DNA from: a virus
Length of the DNA: 64,000 bases
Reading direction: 5' to 3' (one strand)
IMG/VR virus record: IMGVR_UViG_3300050343_000150
Location: 1-64,000 of that record
A program made the position numbers and the translations under genes. Every line of letters starts with the position of its first letter. Position 1 is the stretch's first letter. The notes below the pieces were generated by a model. The model saw only the letters and a program-made list of their open reading frames with translations. It was not told the DNA's origin and ran no database searches. Positions 48,568 to 58,262 of this stretch are shown in pieces.

Positions 48568-50300
48568 TTATATCCCTCACTTTGAAAGCGGCGGCTCTGA
48601 TTGCTTCTCTAGCACTAGCAGTAATACTAGCGGCTAAATCAACATTGGCCCAACCAAATCCCTGATACGCAATAATACCGTAGAAAGATGCAGATCAAGC
48701 CGTTTTACTGCTAACTGATTATTATTCCATTTAATGTATTCATCTTTAGTTGTTGCTTCTTTCATCTTTTTCTTATACTCGTTTCTTAAATCTTTAAGTT
48801 CAAGAACGGCTTTAGGTAGTACAGACCTAATTTGTCTGTTTTGTAATATCATCATCTCTTCTCTAGTAACTTCACTAGAAATCTTTAGGTATTTTTATAT
48901 TAACACCAAACTCTGTTACTACGTCTGGATTTAGTCTCCCATGAAATATTTCGTGCTATCATCATAGAGGATATAGTCCAGCAAAGTCAAATGCGGCTAC
49001 ACCCTGATGGAGTCCATTAGTACCCTCACTCAATGGGTCATATACCATTGCCCCATCATAGTTTATTCTGTCACCTTTCCTCCCCCGTAGGTGCTTTCCA
49101 AGTAGCATTACGCATGAAATATATTCCTCCCATGTTGCTTGCATAGAAACATGCATCAAATGGTGCTTTCAATAATCGTTGTAATGAGAGAACAGCGTCA
49201 ACACAATGATTCTATTCATCAATTCTTTTGATTAACTCAACATCCTTGAAAGCATATTCTAGATAGGTATCTGAATCTTCTAACCATGCCCTTCTAAAGA
49301 ACTCATTCTTATCAGGAAACTTCTCACTTACTAACTTAACATCACCAAGTACACTTTCTGAAACATAGTCCAAAGAAAGTGAAGGTAAAGTTCCACGTTG
49401 AGCATCATTCCATTGTCGCTCGAACACTAAATCAAGTGCTACTGTAATCATACCTTTAATTGGTTGAGATACAGGAGAGTAACCTTCTACTCTTGACTTC
49501 CATATAGTTGGCTTGTTCTTCTTCCAACCAATACCAGTTATCTCATCAAATGGAGATAGTAGTCTTGGGTCTATTCCATGATGTACCATTCTAGTCAATA
49601 GTACAGGTATGTCGAACTTCCATCCAAACCATGAGATAAGCATATCAGGTTCTTTGTCCATAGCAAATGCTAGAAATCCTGTAAGCATATTATGCTCTCC
49701 TGTATATCTATGAAGAATGAAGTTATCATTATCTTTCAATACTACATGTTTCCTAGCCTCTGAAAGATCAGGATACCAAGCAAATACATGATACTCATCA
49801 TCATAGTTATCGTATATTACAATACAAGTAATTGCTTCATCATACTTACCACCTTGTTGCCATTCCATATCCCAATACCATCTACGTAAGTTTTGTTCAG
49901 GTATTTCTTTTACTTCATCGACTGCATATCTATAATGATGTTGAACATCACCCTCATATGTTTTCATACCTCTAGCCTCTAGAACTATTCTTACATCTTT
50001 AGCATATTTAGGATGTTTGGGTTGCCAAGTTACTTTGACTAGTTCTTCATTATCTAAGTTAACCCAATCACCATTCGTATAACTTACAACTAACTTGTAG
50101 TGTGAGTTTGCTCCACCCCACTTTTCCTTGAGATATATATCTTCATTTAACTTATTATCTTGGTCAGGACTAAATACGTCAACTGCTCTAACAAAGAAAT
50201 ACGGAGAGAAGTCGTCATGAGAAATTGTATTCTCACAACGTACTCCTTCTACGTCTCTCCATCTAAGATGGATGCCTTGTTCTGTATCTGTAATTATCAT
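48557..50300 (-). CDS. Family B DNA polymerase, N-terminal subunit (exonuclease, motifs A and B; frameshifted)
   Basis: The first 362 codons are intact: Exo I YWDMEW (D144/E146), Exo II ISWFGWKFDIP and Exo III YLEYAFKDVEL. A break near 49,212 leads to APFDACFYASNMGG and, in another frame, motif A FDFAGLYP (near 48,970). Further breaks near 49,080, 48,960, 48,890 and 48,690 are needed to reach NNNQLAVKR and motif B ASFYGIIAYQGFGW. The frame then ends cleanly at TGA 48557 after AFKVRDINAY, overlapping the next start. About 580 residues when stitched. The palm is thus cut between motifs B and C, with motif C encoded separately. Confidence 0.85.
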
Positions 50301-50304
50301 TTTA

Positions 50305-51069
50305 TCATCCTGTAATATACGGTGCTTTAATTAAGATTTTATTCTCTGCTGTCCAAATAACAGGAGACTCATCTTTTAGATAAATTGTGACTGGTACAAT
50401 ACCACGAAAGAATTTGTGGAACTGTCCTGTTACCTCAACCGTAGATGGGTCGCCTTCTATGTTTAGATGATTTAATTCTGTTACAATTTTATCAACAGAT
50501 GATGCACCTTTTTGACTACCTAGAGTTAATGTATTACCATTGTAATCAAATAGATATCTAGCATTGTTAATAGTGTCACATCTTTTTACTGCATCTGTAA
50601 GGAAGGAAGAAGATGTATTGATTATTGTTTCAAAGGTTACATTACTAAACACGGGACTTTCCTGTGTAATATTATATCCTTGAATCCTAGCAATCATTGC
50701 AGAATTAGGATGATGTAATACTATCGGAAGTGTTGCTGTACTAACACCATCCGACAGTACAATATAATCATCAATATCTAATAGAGTGGTTTCGTTATAT
50801 GTTTTAAGATATGTTAACATCTTATCAATTTCAACCACAGTCATAGACTGTTCTGCTCCACCTAACCATTCATCTACATTTATGATAACTCTACATAACG
50901 TAGTCATGTCAGCGTTGTATAATGCTAGTTGTGTTTCACCAACCATTTCTAACATTGCATAATTTGAAAGTTCACTGTTTTTAGCAGACTCCCCATTATG
51001 ATACTTGCCTTTCATTTGTACATCTTGTAGTGCTTCACTCAATACTTTTGTCATTATTCTCATTTTCAT
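50305..51069 (-). CDS. PCNA sliding clamp
   Basis: It has 254 residues. The two-domain clamp layout is visible: the first half ends near LLDIDDYIVLSDGVS and the second contains FETIINTSSSFLTDAVKRC. The interdomain and C-terminal strands (TVEVTGQFHKFFRGI, SPVIWTAENKILIKAPYI) match archaeal PCNA. It lies next to PolB and upstream of nothing but ATPases, as expected of a replisome clamp. Role: processivity factor loaded by RFC. Confidence 0.75.
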   Translation of the reverse strand: MKMRIMTKVLSEALQDVQMKGKYHNGESAKNSELSNYAMLEMVGETQLALYNADMTTLCRVIINVDEWLGGAEQSMTVVEIDKMLTYLKTYNETTLLDIDDYIVLSDGVSTATLPIVLHHPNSAMIARIQGYNITQESPVFSNVTFETIINTSSSFLTDAVKRCDTINNARYLFDYNGNTLTLGSQKGASSVDKIVTELNHLNIEGDPSTVEVTGQFHKFFRGIVPVTIYLKDESPVIWTAENKILIKAPYITG

Positions 51070-51081
51070 ATTTATTCCTCA

Positions 51082-51942
51082 TTATATTTCACCCGCCTTA
51101 ATTTCGGGGAAACCAATCCATTCAACCGTACCATCGTTTATTGACAATACTTTTCTTCTTTTACCAATCAACTGTGGCATTTTAGCACTAGCCTCAACTG
51201 TTGCAGTATATTCTGCTCCGTTTTTACGTAAGTCCCTTTTCATTCTAATTGTAGCAGTAAAGATATCTTCAGTCGTAGAATGCCAATTTGCTTCTACTCC
51301 AATAGGATTTGGTGTGCCACCATATTTATCTTTAGAATGTGCTATTACTATTCTATGACACGGCATTTCTAATATTTGCTTGTGTAAGAAGTTCTTGTAG
51401 GGAGTATTTCTATCTCCCCAAACATACGGAGGTTGCTTAATTACTGTGTCAGCATCCATCTTGTGTTTATTTCGCATATATGTTTCACATACATCAGTTA
51501 GAAGTTTATCTGCTCCGTCAACTATTACTGCTTTTAACTTATCATCGGCAAGATATTCTTTTGCTAATGCATAAAAAGCCCTAGCGTTATCCATAGTTTC
51601 ATCGAAGTCTACTAAACTCTCATCTTTCCTAACAATAGGATTGTACACAATAATATTTTCTATATTATTATAGTGGTTTCTTTTGACATCGATTGCTCTA
51701 TTATCAAAATCAAATATTAATACATGCATTCCGTTTTTGATATCTTCTTCTGTTAAGATATCCATAGCCGTTGCTGACTTTGCAGATTTAGGTTCACCCC
51801 AAATACCTAAGCACAGGTACGATTTATTATTCTCCTGTACTTCCTTTATCCTAGCCAACATTGCTTTCTTTCGAAGAGCATAGTTTCCTTCTGCGTTCTG
51901 TTGTGTGTTTACTGCTGTTTTACCTTGTGTTTCCCAACTCAT
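51082..51942 (-). CDS. Sak4/RadA-like recombination ATPase
   Basis: I use the ATG preceded by GGTGAT (51942); an upstream ATG at 51954 is possible. Walker A is GEPKSAKS, Walker B is LKAVIVDGAD, and a central helix pair with HRIVIAHSKDKYGG follows. The length of about 286 residues and the single RecA core match phage Sak4-type annealing or recombination ATPases. The GxPxSxKS form of the P loop is typical for them. Neighbouring RPA-like and clamp genes support a recombination-replication role. Confidence 0.75.
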   Translation of the reverse strand: MSWETQGKTAVNTQQNAEGNYALRKKAMLARIKEVQENNKSYLCLGIWGEPKSAKSATAMDILTEEDIKNGMHVLIFDFDNRAIDVKRNHYNNIENIIVYNPIVRKDESLVDFDETMDNARAFYALAKEYLADDKLKAVIVDGADKLLTDVCETYMRNKHKMDADTVIKQPPYVWGDRNTPYKNFLHKQILEMPCHRIVIAHSKDKYGGTPNPIGVEANWHSTTEDIFTATIRMKRDLRKNGAEYTATVEASAKMPQLIGKRRKVLSINDGTVEWIGFPEIKAGEI

Positions 51943-52192
51943 ATTTATCACCATATTTATTCATATTAAATTGAATCCCTCTCCATACCCCCAATATATG
52001 GTTGAGTTCATCGATAGTTACTTTTAACCGGACATCCTTCTGACTGAAATGTAATTTACACCAGTACTCAGAAGTTTCTCCATTGAATTTCCATGTGATG
52101 AAATCCACGTTCTCCATAGGGATAGCATAACTAACCCCATGAAGAGTCATGGATTCACCATCAGGACTCATTGATATTGTATATTCAGACAT
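51920..52192 (-). CDS. Small unknown replication-operon protein
   Basis: It has 90 residues, with strands and a C-terminal helix (KVTIDELNHILGVWRGIQF). It contains WKFNGETSEYWCKLHF. It lies between the RPA-like and Sak4-like genes and overlaps the latter. No family is recognised. The size fits an accessory to the single-strand DNA machinery, which is inference. Confidence 0.5.
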   Translation of the reverse strand: MSEYTISMSPDGESMTLHGVSYAIPMENVDFITWKFNGETSEYWCKLHFSQKDVRLKVTIDELNHILGVWRGIQFNMNKYGDKYELGNTR

Positions 52193-52201
52193 TATAATCC
52201 C

Positions 52202-53362
52202 TCAATCAAAGAACCAACTGTCTTCATCTTCTTCTACGAAATCAATCTGTTCAGGACTTCCGCCTCTGTTTGTTACAACATATATTCCATTTACATTAAT
52301 AGTAGTAGGATTTGGCGCACCTGTTTCATCTCTAGATTGAGATGTTCTACCTACAACGATAACATTAGAACCGATTCCAAAGTCAATATTTACATTAGAA
52401 GGAATCCAACATGTAGTTCCACTCCAACCTTCATTATCGAAATCGAAGTCAGTGTTTAAATCATCTAGATTGATAATACGATTACCATTGCTTGTTGGTG
52501 TCATGTTGATACTAGTTACACTTCCGTCAGTGAAAACGAATCTATCAGCATATGCCTTTGACATAACTTGACTATGATATCTATCTAAGTCTACTAATGG
52601 ACTGTAATTACCTTCACAGTATTGCATAATAGAATCTTGTAGTGATATTGAATCTACATTTCTTTTCATTTCTGAACCATCAGGTAAATCTATATTGTAT
52701 ACTAGTGATTCTAGTGTCTGTGTAGTTCCACCACTAATTGCTTCTTTGTTAAAGGAATTAGGTATACATGTAAAGTGTACAAATTCGAAGGTTTTAGGTT
52801 GGAAAGTCTTCGAAGAATCTCCCTTGTATGAGAAAAACCATTTCCCCATTACACCATCAACTTCTCCCAAAAATACTCCACTTCTTCTATATTCTACCTT
52901 AGGTAGAGGTTTACCATAGTTTTTATTCCAATCACCTTGTCTAGTATCTAATGGTACTATAAACTGTTGAGTATCTACTTCAACATGATTAGCAGGTAAA
53001 TTATCCATTACTCGAATTACCTCTTCATTGTCTTTCATCATTCTTCCTTCGTATCCTTCGTCAAGTTGCGTGAAAATAGCAATCTTACCTAGGTCATATG
53101 TTGTAGCACTATCACGCATGTATTCATTTGTGATTCTCTCACGGTTCATCTTAGCCATATCTCTAGCATCATCTAGAGCAATAAAGAAGCCAAATGCTGG
53201 CTTGAACAAACTGTTACTTGATTGTTGTTGTGTGTTCTGTCTTTTCATTGCGTTTCTAGAATTGCTGAAGAATTGTCTCCAAAGTCCCCTTGCTAGAAGG
53301 GGTTCTTGTGACGCATCTACTGAGTTCTTAGAGCATATCTCCTCGAACTTACTCAGTTGCAT
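52202..53362 (-). CDS. RPA-like single-stranded DNA-binding protein
   Basis: It has 386 residues. At least one OB-fold-like strand set is visible near the C-terminus (SNVIVVGRTSQSRDETG, INVNGIYVVTNRG); a larger beta-rich region precedes it (SGVFLGEVDGVMGKWFFSY). The protein ends in an acidic, aromatic tip (EEDEDSWFFD), the style of the protein-interaction tails of SSBs. The N-terminal 60 residues include a Gln/Asn/Ser linker. Position between RFC and Sak4 supports the call. Confidence 0.62.
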   Translation of the reverse strand: MQLSKFEEICSKNSVDASQEPLLARGLWRQFFSNSRNAMKRQNTQQQSSNSLFKPAFGFFIALDDARDMAKMNRERITNEYMRDSATTYDLGKIAIFTQLDEGYEGRMMKDNEEVIRVMDNLPANHVEVDTQQFIVPLDTRQGDWNKNYGKPLPKVEYRRSGVFLGEVDGVMGKWFFSYKGDSSKTFQPKTFEFVHFTCIPNSFNKEAISGGTTQTLESLVYNIDLPDGSEMKRNVDSISLQDSIMQYCEGNYSPLVDLDRYHSQVMSKAYADRFVFTDGSVTSINMTPTSNGNRIINLDDLNTDFDFDNEGWSGTTCWIPSNVNIDFGIGSNVIVVGRTSQSRDETGAPNPTTINVNGIYVVTNRGGSPEQIDFVEEDEDSWFFD

Positions 53363-53426
53363 CTGACTCGGACATACCGAGCAGTTCTGCTGCTTTCCTT
53401 ATTTCATTCATTATTTCATCATTCAT
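53349..53426 (-). CDS. 25-residue coupled acidic peptide
   Basis: It runs from ATG 53426 to TAA 53349 and overlaps the SSB start by 14 bases. The helical sequence MNDEIMNEIRKAAELLG is strongly amphipathic. It might regulate SSB translation by coupling. The coding call is tentative. Confidence 0.3.
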   Translation of the reverse strand: MNDEIMNEIRKAAELLGMSESDATE

Positions 53427-53428
53427 AT

Positions 53429-53661
53429 TTATTTCTCCTTGTTTTTCATTTGTTTTATTTCTACCAATCCTTCTGTTAGCATGACTAAGCCACACAATAT
53501 CCAAAAGAAATTGGAATCTACGCTAATATAATTTAACGTGTTTAATACTGGTAGTACTATTAGCAACGCACCACCTAACACTATAATCTCATATCTCAAG
53601 TAAAAGATGTTACATCATCTTGGTCTACGACTCCATCTTTATTAATATCTAATTTACTCAT
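53429..53661 (-). CDS. Small protein with EF-hand-like loop and two membrane helices (one frame break)
   Basis: MSKLDINKDGVVDQDD contains the 12-residue loop pattern D-x-N-x-D-G-x-x-x-x-x-D of an EF-hand or dockerin. The frame stops after 21 codons; shifting one base continues into LRYEIIVLGGALLIVLPVL and FFWILCGLVMLTEGL, two membrane helices, then a Lys-rich end. One corrected base yields a protein of about 77 residues. Alternatively two separate tiny genes are present. The area around it has several sequence errors. Confidence 0.4.
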
Positions 53662-53728
53662 TTTTTACCATCTGTTTCTAGGACCATTATCTAACATTTT
53701 AATTAATAATTCTCAATCCAATACAACC

Positions 53729-54664
53729 CTAAAATAACTCTATCATTAAATCATCTGTCCTATCATCCAAGATGCCAAGCACTTTTGGAGTCATATTATT
53801 ACTCCTCCATTCAGCCTCCCCGATAACGAAGCAATTTGAACTTCTTGGCGGATTGCATGTCTGTTTTTATAACAACATCATGTAAATTAATACATATAGT
53901 CTTCATATCAACGGAATCGTAAATCAATTTATGCACCTTCTCTAAAGCATTTTCATAGTTATTTTCATTTATCATTTTAATATTTCAGAGTATACGGTTC
54001 TAAATTTTTGTCTATTTGACTATTGAGAGAGCTTCTTACTGTTGGATGCAGCCTGTAATTCAGTCAGCCCTCGTCTCATGTCACCCATGCAAATCTATAA
54101 TAAACCTTTCTAAATCATCTTCGGGAATATGTGCATTTATTTCTTCTTTTCCAAAATTTCGTTAGAAATATCTAATGCATAGTTCTTTTATTCAATCTTT
54201 AAAATTATAGTTAGCACATCTTGATTGTAAAGGGTGTAATAATTTTATGTCTATCATTACAGGTAATGATGAACCTACAATTATCTGCATACCTTTCCAT
54301 AATTCTCTTCAATGCATTTTGTGCATCTTTAGTCATACCATCCATCTCATCTAATAAGAATAATCTTAAATGGAACATCACCTATCTTTTAGTAGAAGCT
54401 ATTTCTTTGATTTGGTTTCTTACTGTTTCTAACCTTCCTATCATCAGAAGCATTAATCTCAAAGAAGTTATTTTCTTTGTGTTCCTTTAATAAGTCATTT
54501 GCTAGTGCTATACCTGCCGCAGTTTTACCTACTCCGGCTATACCGAATAACAATACATTGGGCATGTTATTATTCTCTACCCAACTTTCAGCGTCAATTG
54601 TGAAAGCATATTGTCCTACTACATCTGCTAACTTAGTTGGCCTGTATTTCTCTGTCCATAACAT
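53729..54664 (-). CDS. Clamp loader small subunit, RFC-S (frameshifted)
   Basis: It starts at MLWTEKYRPTKL; Walker A is GIAGVGKTAA and INASDD is the usual RFC box. From about 54,420 the frame breaks repeatedly, but the family motifs go on: ILLDEMDGMT (Walker B), NALKRIMERY, and FIITCN (sensor 1) near 54,230-54,390, then TPLQSRC. The end reads IGEAEWRS to TDDLMIELF before TAG 53729. The stitched length of about 311 residues is normal for RFC small subunits. It loads PCNA. Confidence 0.85.
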
Positions 54665-55143
54665 TATACCACTACCCTGAACCATGTTGGGGTTTCTGTT
54701 TTCCAAGTTGCAATGTGAGATTTTTCTATCATGTAGTAGTCTCGATATGCCTTAACAGCAGTAGTATCTCTACAATAATCGGGCATTGCTTGCGCGAATG
54801 GTGTTAGTCCTATGTCCGGTAGTACGGAAAGAAGACTATCCCAAACTGGATTGTATTCTTTAATTACCAGTTCACACTTGTGTATCTTATTATATCTCTT
54901 GGTGTACTCATGACACAATGCAATTGCATGTGTTTTAAGCCATTCAAAATTCTGCTTGGATTCTCTAGCCCAAATAGTACAGGGATGATTTAACATTACA
55001 GGTTTGTAAGGACTATCAAATCCTAAGTGGTCTGCAATAGTTGACATCATCTGTAAACTTTCTGTGGGCATTTTGACTGCGTGTTTATCTAACACATACG
55101 TTGCTGCTATTTTCGGGTTTTCATCTAATACAAATATATTCAT
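54664..55143 (-). CDS. Pyr_excise-family protein (pyrimidine-dimer glycosylase-like)
   Basis: It has 159 residues. MNIFVLDENPKIAATYVLDKHAVKMPTESLQM and its later boxes HPCTIWARESKQNFEWL, EYTKRY, PFAQAMP and AYRDYY are conserved in a widely distributed phage and algal-virus family (PF03013-like) that includes T4 endonuclease V relatives. Catalytic activity cannot be judged from the sequence. The stop overlaps the RFC start. Inferred role: repair of UV damage in surface waters. Confidence 0.65.
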   Translation of the reverse strand: MNIFVLDENPKIAATYVLDKHAVKMPTESLQMMSTIADHLGFDSPYKPVMLNHPCTIWARESKQNFEWLKTHAIALCHEYTKRYNKIHKCELVIKEYNPVWDSLLSVLPDIGLTPFAQAMPDYCRDTTAVKAYRDYYMIEKSHIATWKTETPTWFRVVV

Positions 55144-55159
55144 TTTTATTCCTCATTTA

Positions 55160-55996
55160 TTATAACCATCTCATTAAAGAAGTGGAAGGTGTTACTGGTG
55201 TTTTTGTTTTACTGGTTCTATTTTTACGTAGTTTAAGTACTCTCAGTTCAGTGACTGAAAGTGTGTTTTTACAGTAGTCCTGAAAATCAGGGCTTTTTAG
55301 TAAGTCTTTGAAAAGATATACTTGAGAAGGCCGCATTTTAAGCCTCCGCAAAATTCTCGGTAATCTAGAATACTCTTTTCTTTGTGGTGGTGTCATCTTT
55401 CTGTACATTCTACCATCGTGGGCATATGCTAACATCTCGTAGAAGTATGTTTTATTCCATTTTCTTTTTACTTTAGCATCAATAAACATTAATTTGTTAG
55501 GGTGAATATTGGGTGCTAGCCAAGAGATAAATTGTATATCAGCAGGTTCTGAAATTTTCAACATGTCTGCAATAACATCTCTATTTGAATTACGAAGGTA
55601 GTCGCCTACCATGGTGAAAATATCTACTTCATAATTTTGAGGTTCAACTGAACGTGGTGCGATTTCATTTATTTCGTCTCGTAATGATTTCTTGGTTGCT
55701 CTTTTTAGTTTACATAAATTGTATAACTTCTTAGGTACATCTTTTTGATTCATAGAACACAAAACTGTTTGTCCTCTATATTGTAAGATGGTTTTTCTAA
55801 TTAAGTCAATATTAGGTTTGTAATTACACTCTCTGATAATTATTCCAACATCAGCAGGAATACTTAGGTTGTCTTCGATATCATATTCATTAGCATACAC
55901 GATGATAGGAGTATCTGATGTGTATTCTTTTGCTTTAGTTATTTTATCTGTGCCTTCTTTTCCTACTATTATTATTGCTCTATTTTTATTGTTCAT
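55160..55996 (-). CDS. Degenerate P-loop ATPase-like protein, possible clamp loader partner
   Basis: It has about 278 residues from the second ATG. RAIIIVGKEGTDKITKAKE has the place of a Walker A but lacks the GKT core; VGIIIRECNY and GQTVLCSMNQKDVP follow the strand order of an AAA+ fold. A helical domain with KSLRDEINEI and a basic C-terminus (RILRRLKMRPSQVY) follows. A nonfunctional AAA+ subunit next to RFC-S would fit an RFC large-subunit substitute. This is inference; the family is uncertain. Confidence 0.45.
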   Translation of the reverse strand: MNNKNRAIIIVGKEGTDKITKAKEYTSDTPIIVYANEYDIEDNLSIPADVGIIIRECNYKPNIDLIRKTILQYRGQTVLCSMNQKDVPKKLYNLCKLKRATKKSLRDEINEIAPRSVEPQNYEVDIFTMVGDYLRNSNRDVIADMLKISEPADIQFISWLAPNIHPNKLMFIDAKVKRKWNKTYFYEMLAYAHDGRMYRKMTPPQRKEYSRLPRILRRLKMRPSQVYLFKDLLKSPDFQDYCKNTLSVTELRVLKLRKNRTSKTKTPVTPSTSLMRWL

Positions 55997-56303
55997 TGTC
56001 AATAGACTCATTTACAGCCCTCACTTCCATTATTTCTTCGTAAGTAGTTTTACATTGGTTACAATTTACTACTATTATGAACCAACGTAAGTCATTTTCA
56101 TACTTTACTCCTGCTTCATATGAGAATGTTTTACTGCCACATTCTCTACATCCATCTGAAACCCGTCTCAAAACATGGTGTTCAATGATGTCTTCGTCTG
56201 AAATCTTGTCTCCTGCACCTTTGACATATGATACTGTCAATTGACAAGGGACACAGTAATCAGAAACTGTTTCTCTTAAATTACATCTAGGACACAATTT
56301 CAT
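55986..56303 (-). CDS. Multi-cysteine zinc-binding protein
   Basis: It has 105 residues. CPRC and CVPC in the first 20 residues form one zinc knuckle pair; CRECG near 53 and CNQC near 82 form a second ribbon. Such double-ribbon proteins are common in archaeal viruses and can bind nucleic acid. It overlaps both neighbours. The specific role is unknown. Confidence 0.55.
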   Translation of the reverse strand: MKLCPRCNLRETVSDYCVPCQLTVSYVKGAGDKISDEDIIEHHVLRRVSDGCRECGSKTFSYEAGVKYENDLRWFIIVVNCNQCKTTYEEIMEVRAVNESIDNEQ

Positions 56304-56695
56304 AATAACCCCTTCATAGTTAAAATTTCATCTAATCCACTTGCGGATAAGTGTTGTTTAGATTTTACCATGAATAATGTTTTAGTGAACGTTGTCCATT
56401 CTCCATTAGTCGGTGTATCCAAAGTTAACAAATTTAGAACTCTTGTTAAATTATCTAATCCACTAATTATTAATATTGGTCTTGGTCTACCTTTGTGTTC
56501 CGATTCTTTGTAGTTAGATGTTATCTCATATTGTAATAGAGAACGTTGAATCCCTAATAGAAAATCAGAATTACCCCTAATACATATTCTCAATCTAACT
56601 CTATAACCTAAATTAGATTTGGGACTACGCACAATATTTACCTCCGCACTAGCAAGAGAAATGAATATTCCATTCAATGTATCGCTGTTGTACAT
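56300..56695 (-). CDS. LAGLIDADG-like domain protein (possibly non-catalytic)
   Basis: It has 131 residues. LNGIFISLASAEVNI occupies the position of the LAGLIDADG helix, but the acidic catalytic residue is not obvious. GYRVRLRICIRGNSDFLLGI, then RPRPILIISGLDNLTRVL, resembles the strand-helix pattern of that fold. Related domains in archaea can act as DNA-binding regulators. The assignment is uncertain and rests on pattern only. Confidence 0.4.
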   Translation of the reverse strand: MYNSDTLNGIFISLASAEVNIVRSPKSNLGYRVRLRICIRGNSDFLLGIQRSLLQYEITSNYKESEHKGRPRPILIISGLDNLTRVLNLLTLDTPTNGEWTTFTKTLFMVKSKQHLSASGLDEILTMKGLL

Positions 56696-56729
56696 AGTAC
56701 TACGATACAGTTGTAGTCAATATATGTTG

Positions 56730-58262
56730 CTACAAATTATCGCTTACAGTGATAATTGTGTCACATTCTGACGGATACTTATCATCTCTAATTCTTAGAA
56801 TTCTAGGAAACCTCATACCATAAGAACCGTCTTGATTTTTTGTTATTGCATCACAACTAACTTCTACTACAATTCTAGGTAAGAAATAGAAAGTGTCTGC
56901 TTTATATGAATCAACAATCTTCTTTAGTCGAACTGTTAAAGAATCTAACTCTTTCTCGGAAACTCCACTACCAACCTGTCCTATTTCAGTAAACCCTGTT
57001 ATTGAATTATCATCCCTTACAGAAACACCGAAACTAGATATTACAGTAGTTCTTCTACCAGTTCCATAGTTGCCGGATGTAATTACTAAATCCAACTCAA
57101 CCCTAGGAGGTTTATGTTTTAATAAACTACTACTTCTCTTAGATTCGTATGGGGAATCTAAGTTTTTTATCATAATACCTTCGAACCCGTCGTTAATTGC
57201 TGTGTAATATGCGGCTTCGATATTGTTATGGGAATACAATTTAGTTTGATATTCTGTTGGTACTAACTTCTTTAACACATCTAATCTAGATTCGTAAGTA
57301 TTATCTATTAATACATTTGACTCACTTAACAGAATATCGAATATTACTAGTTTAACAGGACACTTAAGAATGGCTTCTGCTTTATCCTTAGAATGTACTC
57401 TTGTTGCTAATGATTGATGTGCTGTCGGTTGACCTATATTGTCTACTGGATAAATCTCACAGTCAAATATTGCACTCTGTGTACTGAACATCAAAACTAT
57501 TTCAACTATATCTGAATATTGTTCAGTTACTATTTTTCCCTTTCGGTTAAAGATGATTACACTATCTCCATGTCTATGTATCTGATATCGGTTTCCATCA
57601 TACTTAGTATCAATTATATAATTGGTTGGTAAATTTTTACCATTGTACTTTTTAGCCAACATAGGTTTAACATATGCCCCGTGTACTAAGTTAGGCGGCG
57701 TTATATCATTCTCAAGATAGTGTACTATCATCGATAACGAATTAGTTTTCGCATACACATCGACTTCTGAAGTGTAGTATTTAGATAATGTTTTAGTTAC
57801 TATACTACAATCAACGCCATTTCTAGGTGTCCTCAACCAATATCTAACAAACCATTTTAATTCCAAAGCAGACATACTTCTTATTGCATCTCTTATGGTG
57901 TAGAAACTATTAGAATTCATAGAAGAACAATCTAGTTCTAACAATCTATGAAATTGCTCAGTAGATATTTGTGAATCAGAAGGACTTAAAGAAAACCCTT
58001 CTTGAATAAGGCCTTCACCTAAATCTAACCACTTGTGAGTAGCGTCTTCTATTTCCCATTCAAACACACCAAATATATCTGCTAACCATTTGACTGCTTT
58101 TTTCTCTGCTATATTGTTCATCTCATATTCACGTGATAAAATTCTGATAACTCTTGGTTTATCAGTAAAGTGAGATAGACTGGAATTAAGTATCTCTATT
58201 TTTCTTGTTGGTGTTACGGATTCTAGTGCTTCACACATCCTGCTCATTTTTATTAAACTCAT
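56730..58262 (-). CDS. ATP-dependent DNA ligase
   Basis: It has 510 residues and starts after GAGGAATAAT. There is an N-terminal DNA-binding domain (LELKWFVRYWLRTPRNGV), then motif I DTKYDGNR with the adenylated Lys at residue 220. The remaining adenylation motifs are AIFDCEIYPVD (III), GFEGIMIKNL (IV) and SSSLLKHKP (V), and an OB fold carries FLPRIVVEVSC. The order and size match archaeal/eukaryotic ligase I types. It seals nicks in lagging-strand and repair synthesis. It is distinct from the ligase-like gene at the left end. Confidence 0.9.
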   Translation of the reverse strand: MSLIKMSRMCEALESVTPTRKIEILNSSLSHFTDKPRVIRILSREYEMNNIAEKKAVKWLADIFGVFEWEIEDATHKWLDLGEGLIQEGFSLSPSDSQISTEQFHRLLELDCSSMNSNSFYTIRDAIRSMSALELKWFVRYWLRTPRNGVDCSIVTKTLSKYYTSEVDVYAKTNSLSMIVHYLENDITPPNLVHGAYVKPMLAKKYNGKNLPTNYIIDTKYDGNRYQIHRHGDSVIIFNRKGKIVTEQYSDIVEIVLMFSTQSAIFDCEIYPVDNIGQPTAHQSLATRVHSKDKAEAILKCPVKLVIFDILLSESNVLIDNTYESRLDVLKKLVPTEYQTKLYSHNNIEAAYYTAINDGFEGIMIKNLDSPYESKRSSSLLKHKPPRVELDLVITSGNYGTGRRTTVISSFGVSVRDDNSITGFTEIGQVGSGVSEKELDSLTVRLKKIVDSYKADTFYFLPRIVVEVSCDAITKNQDGSYGMRFPRILRIRDDKYPSECDTIITVSDNL

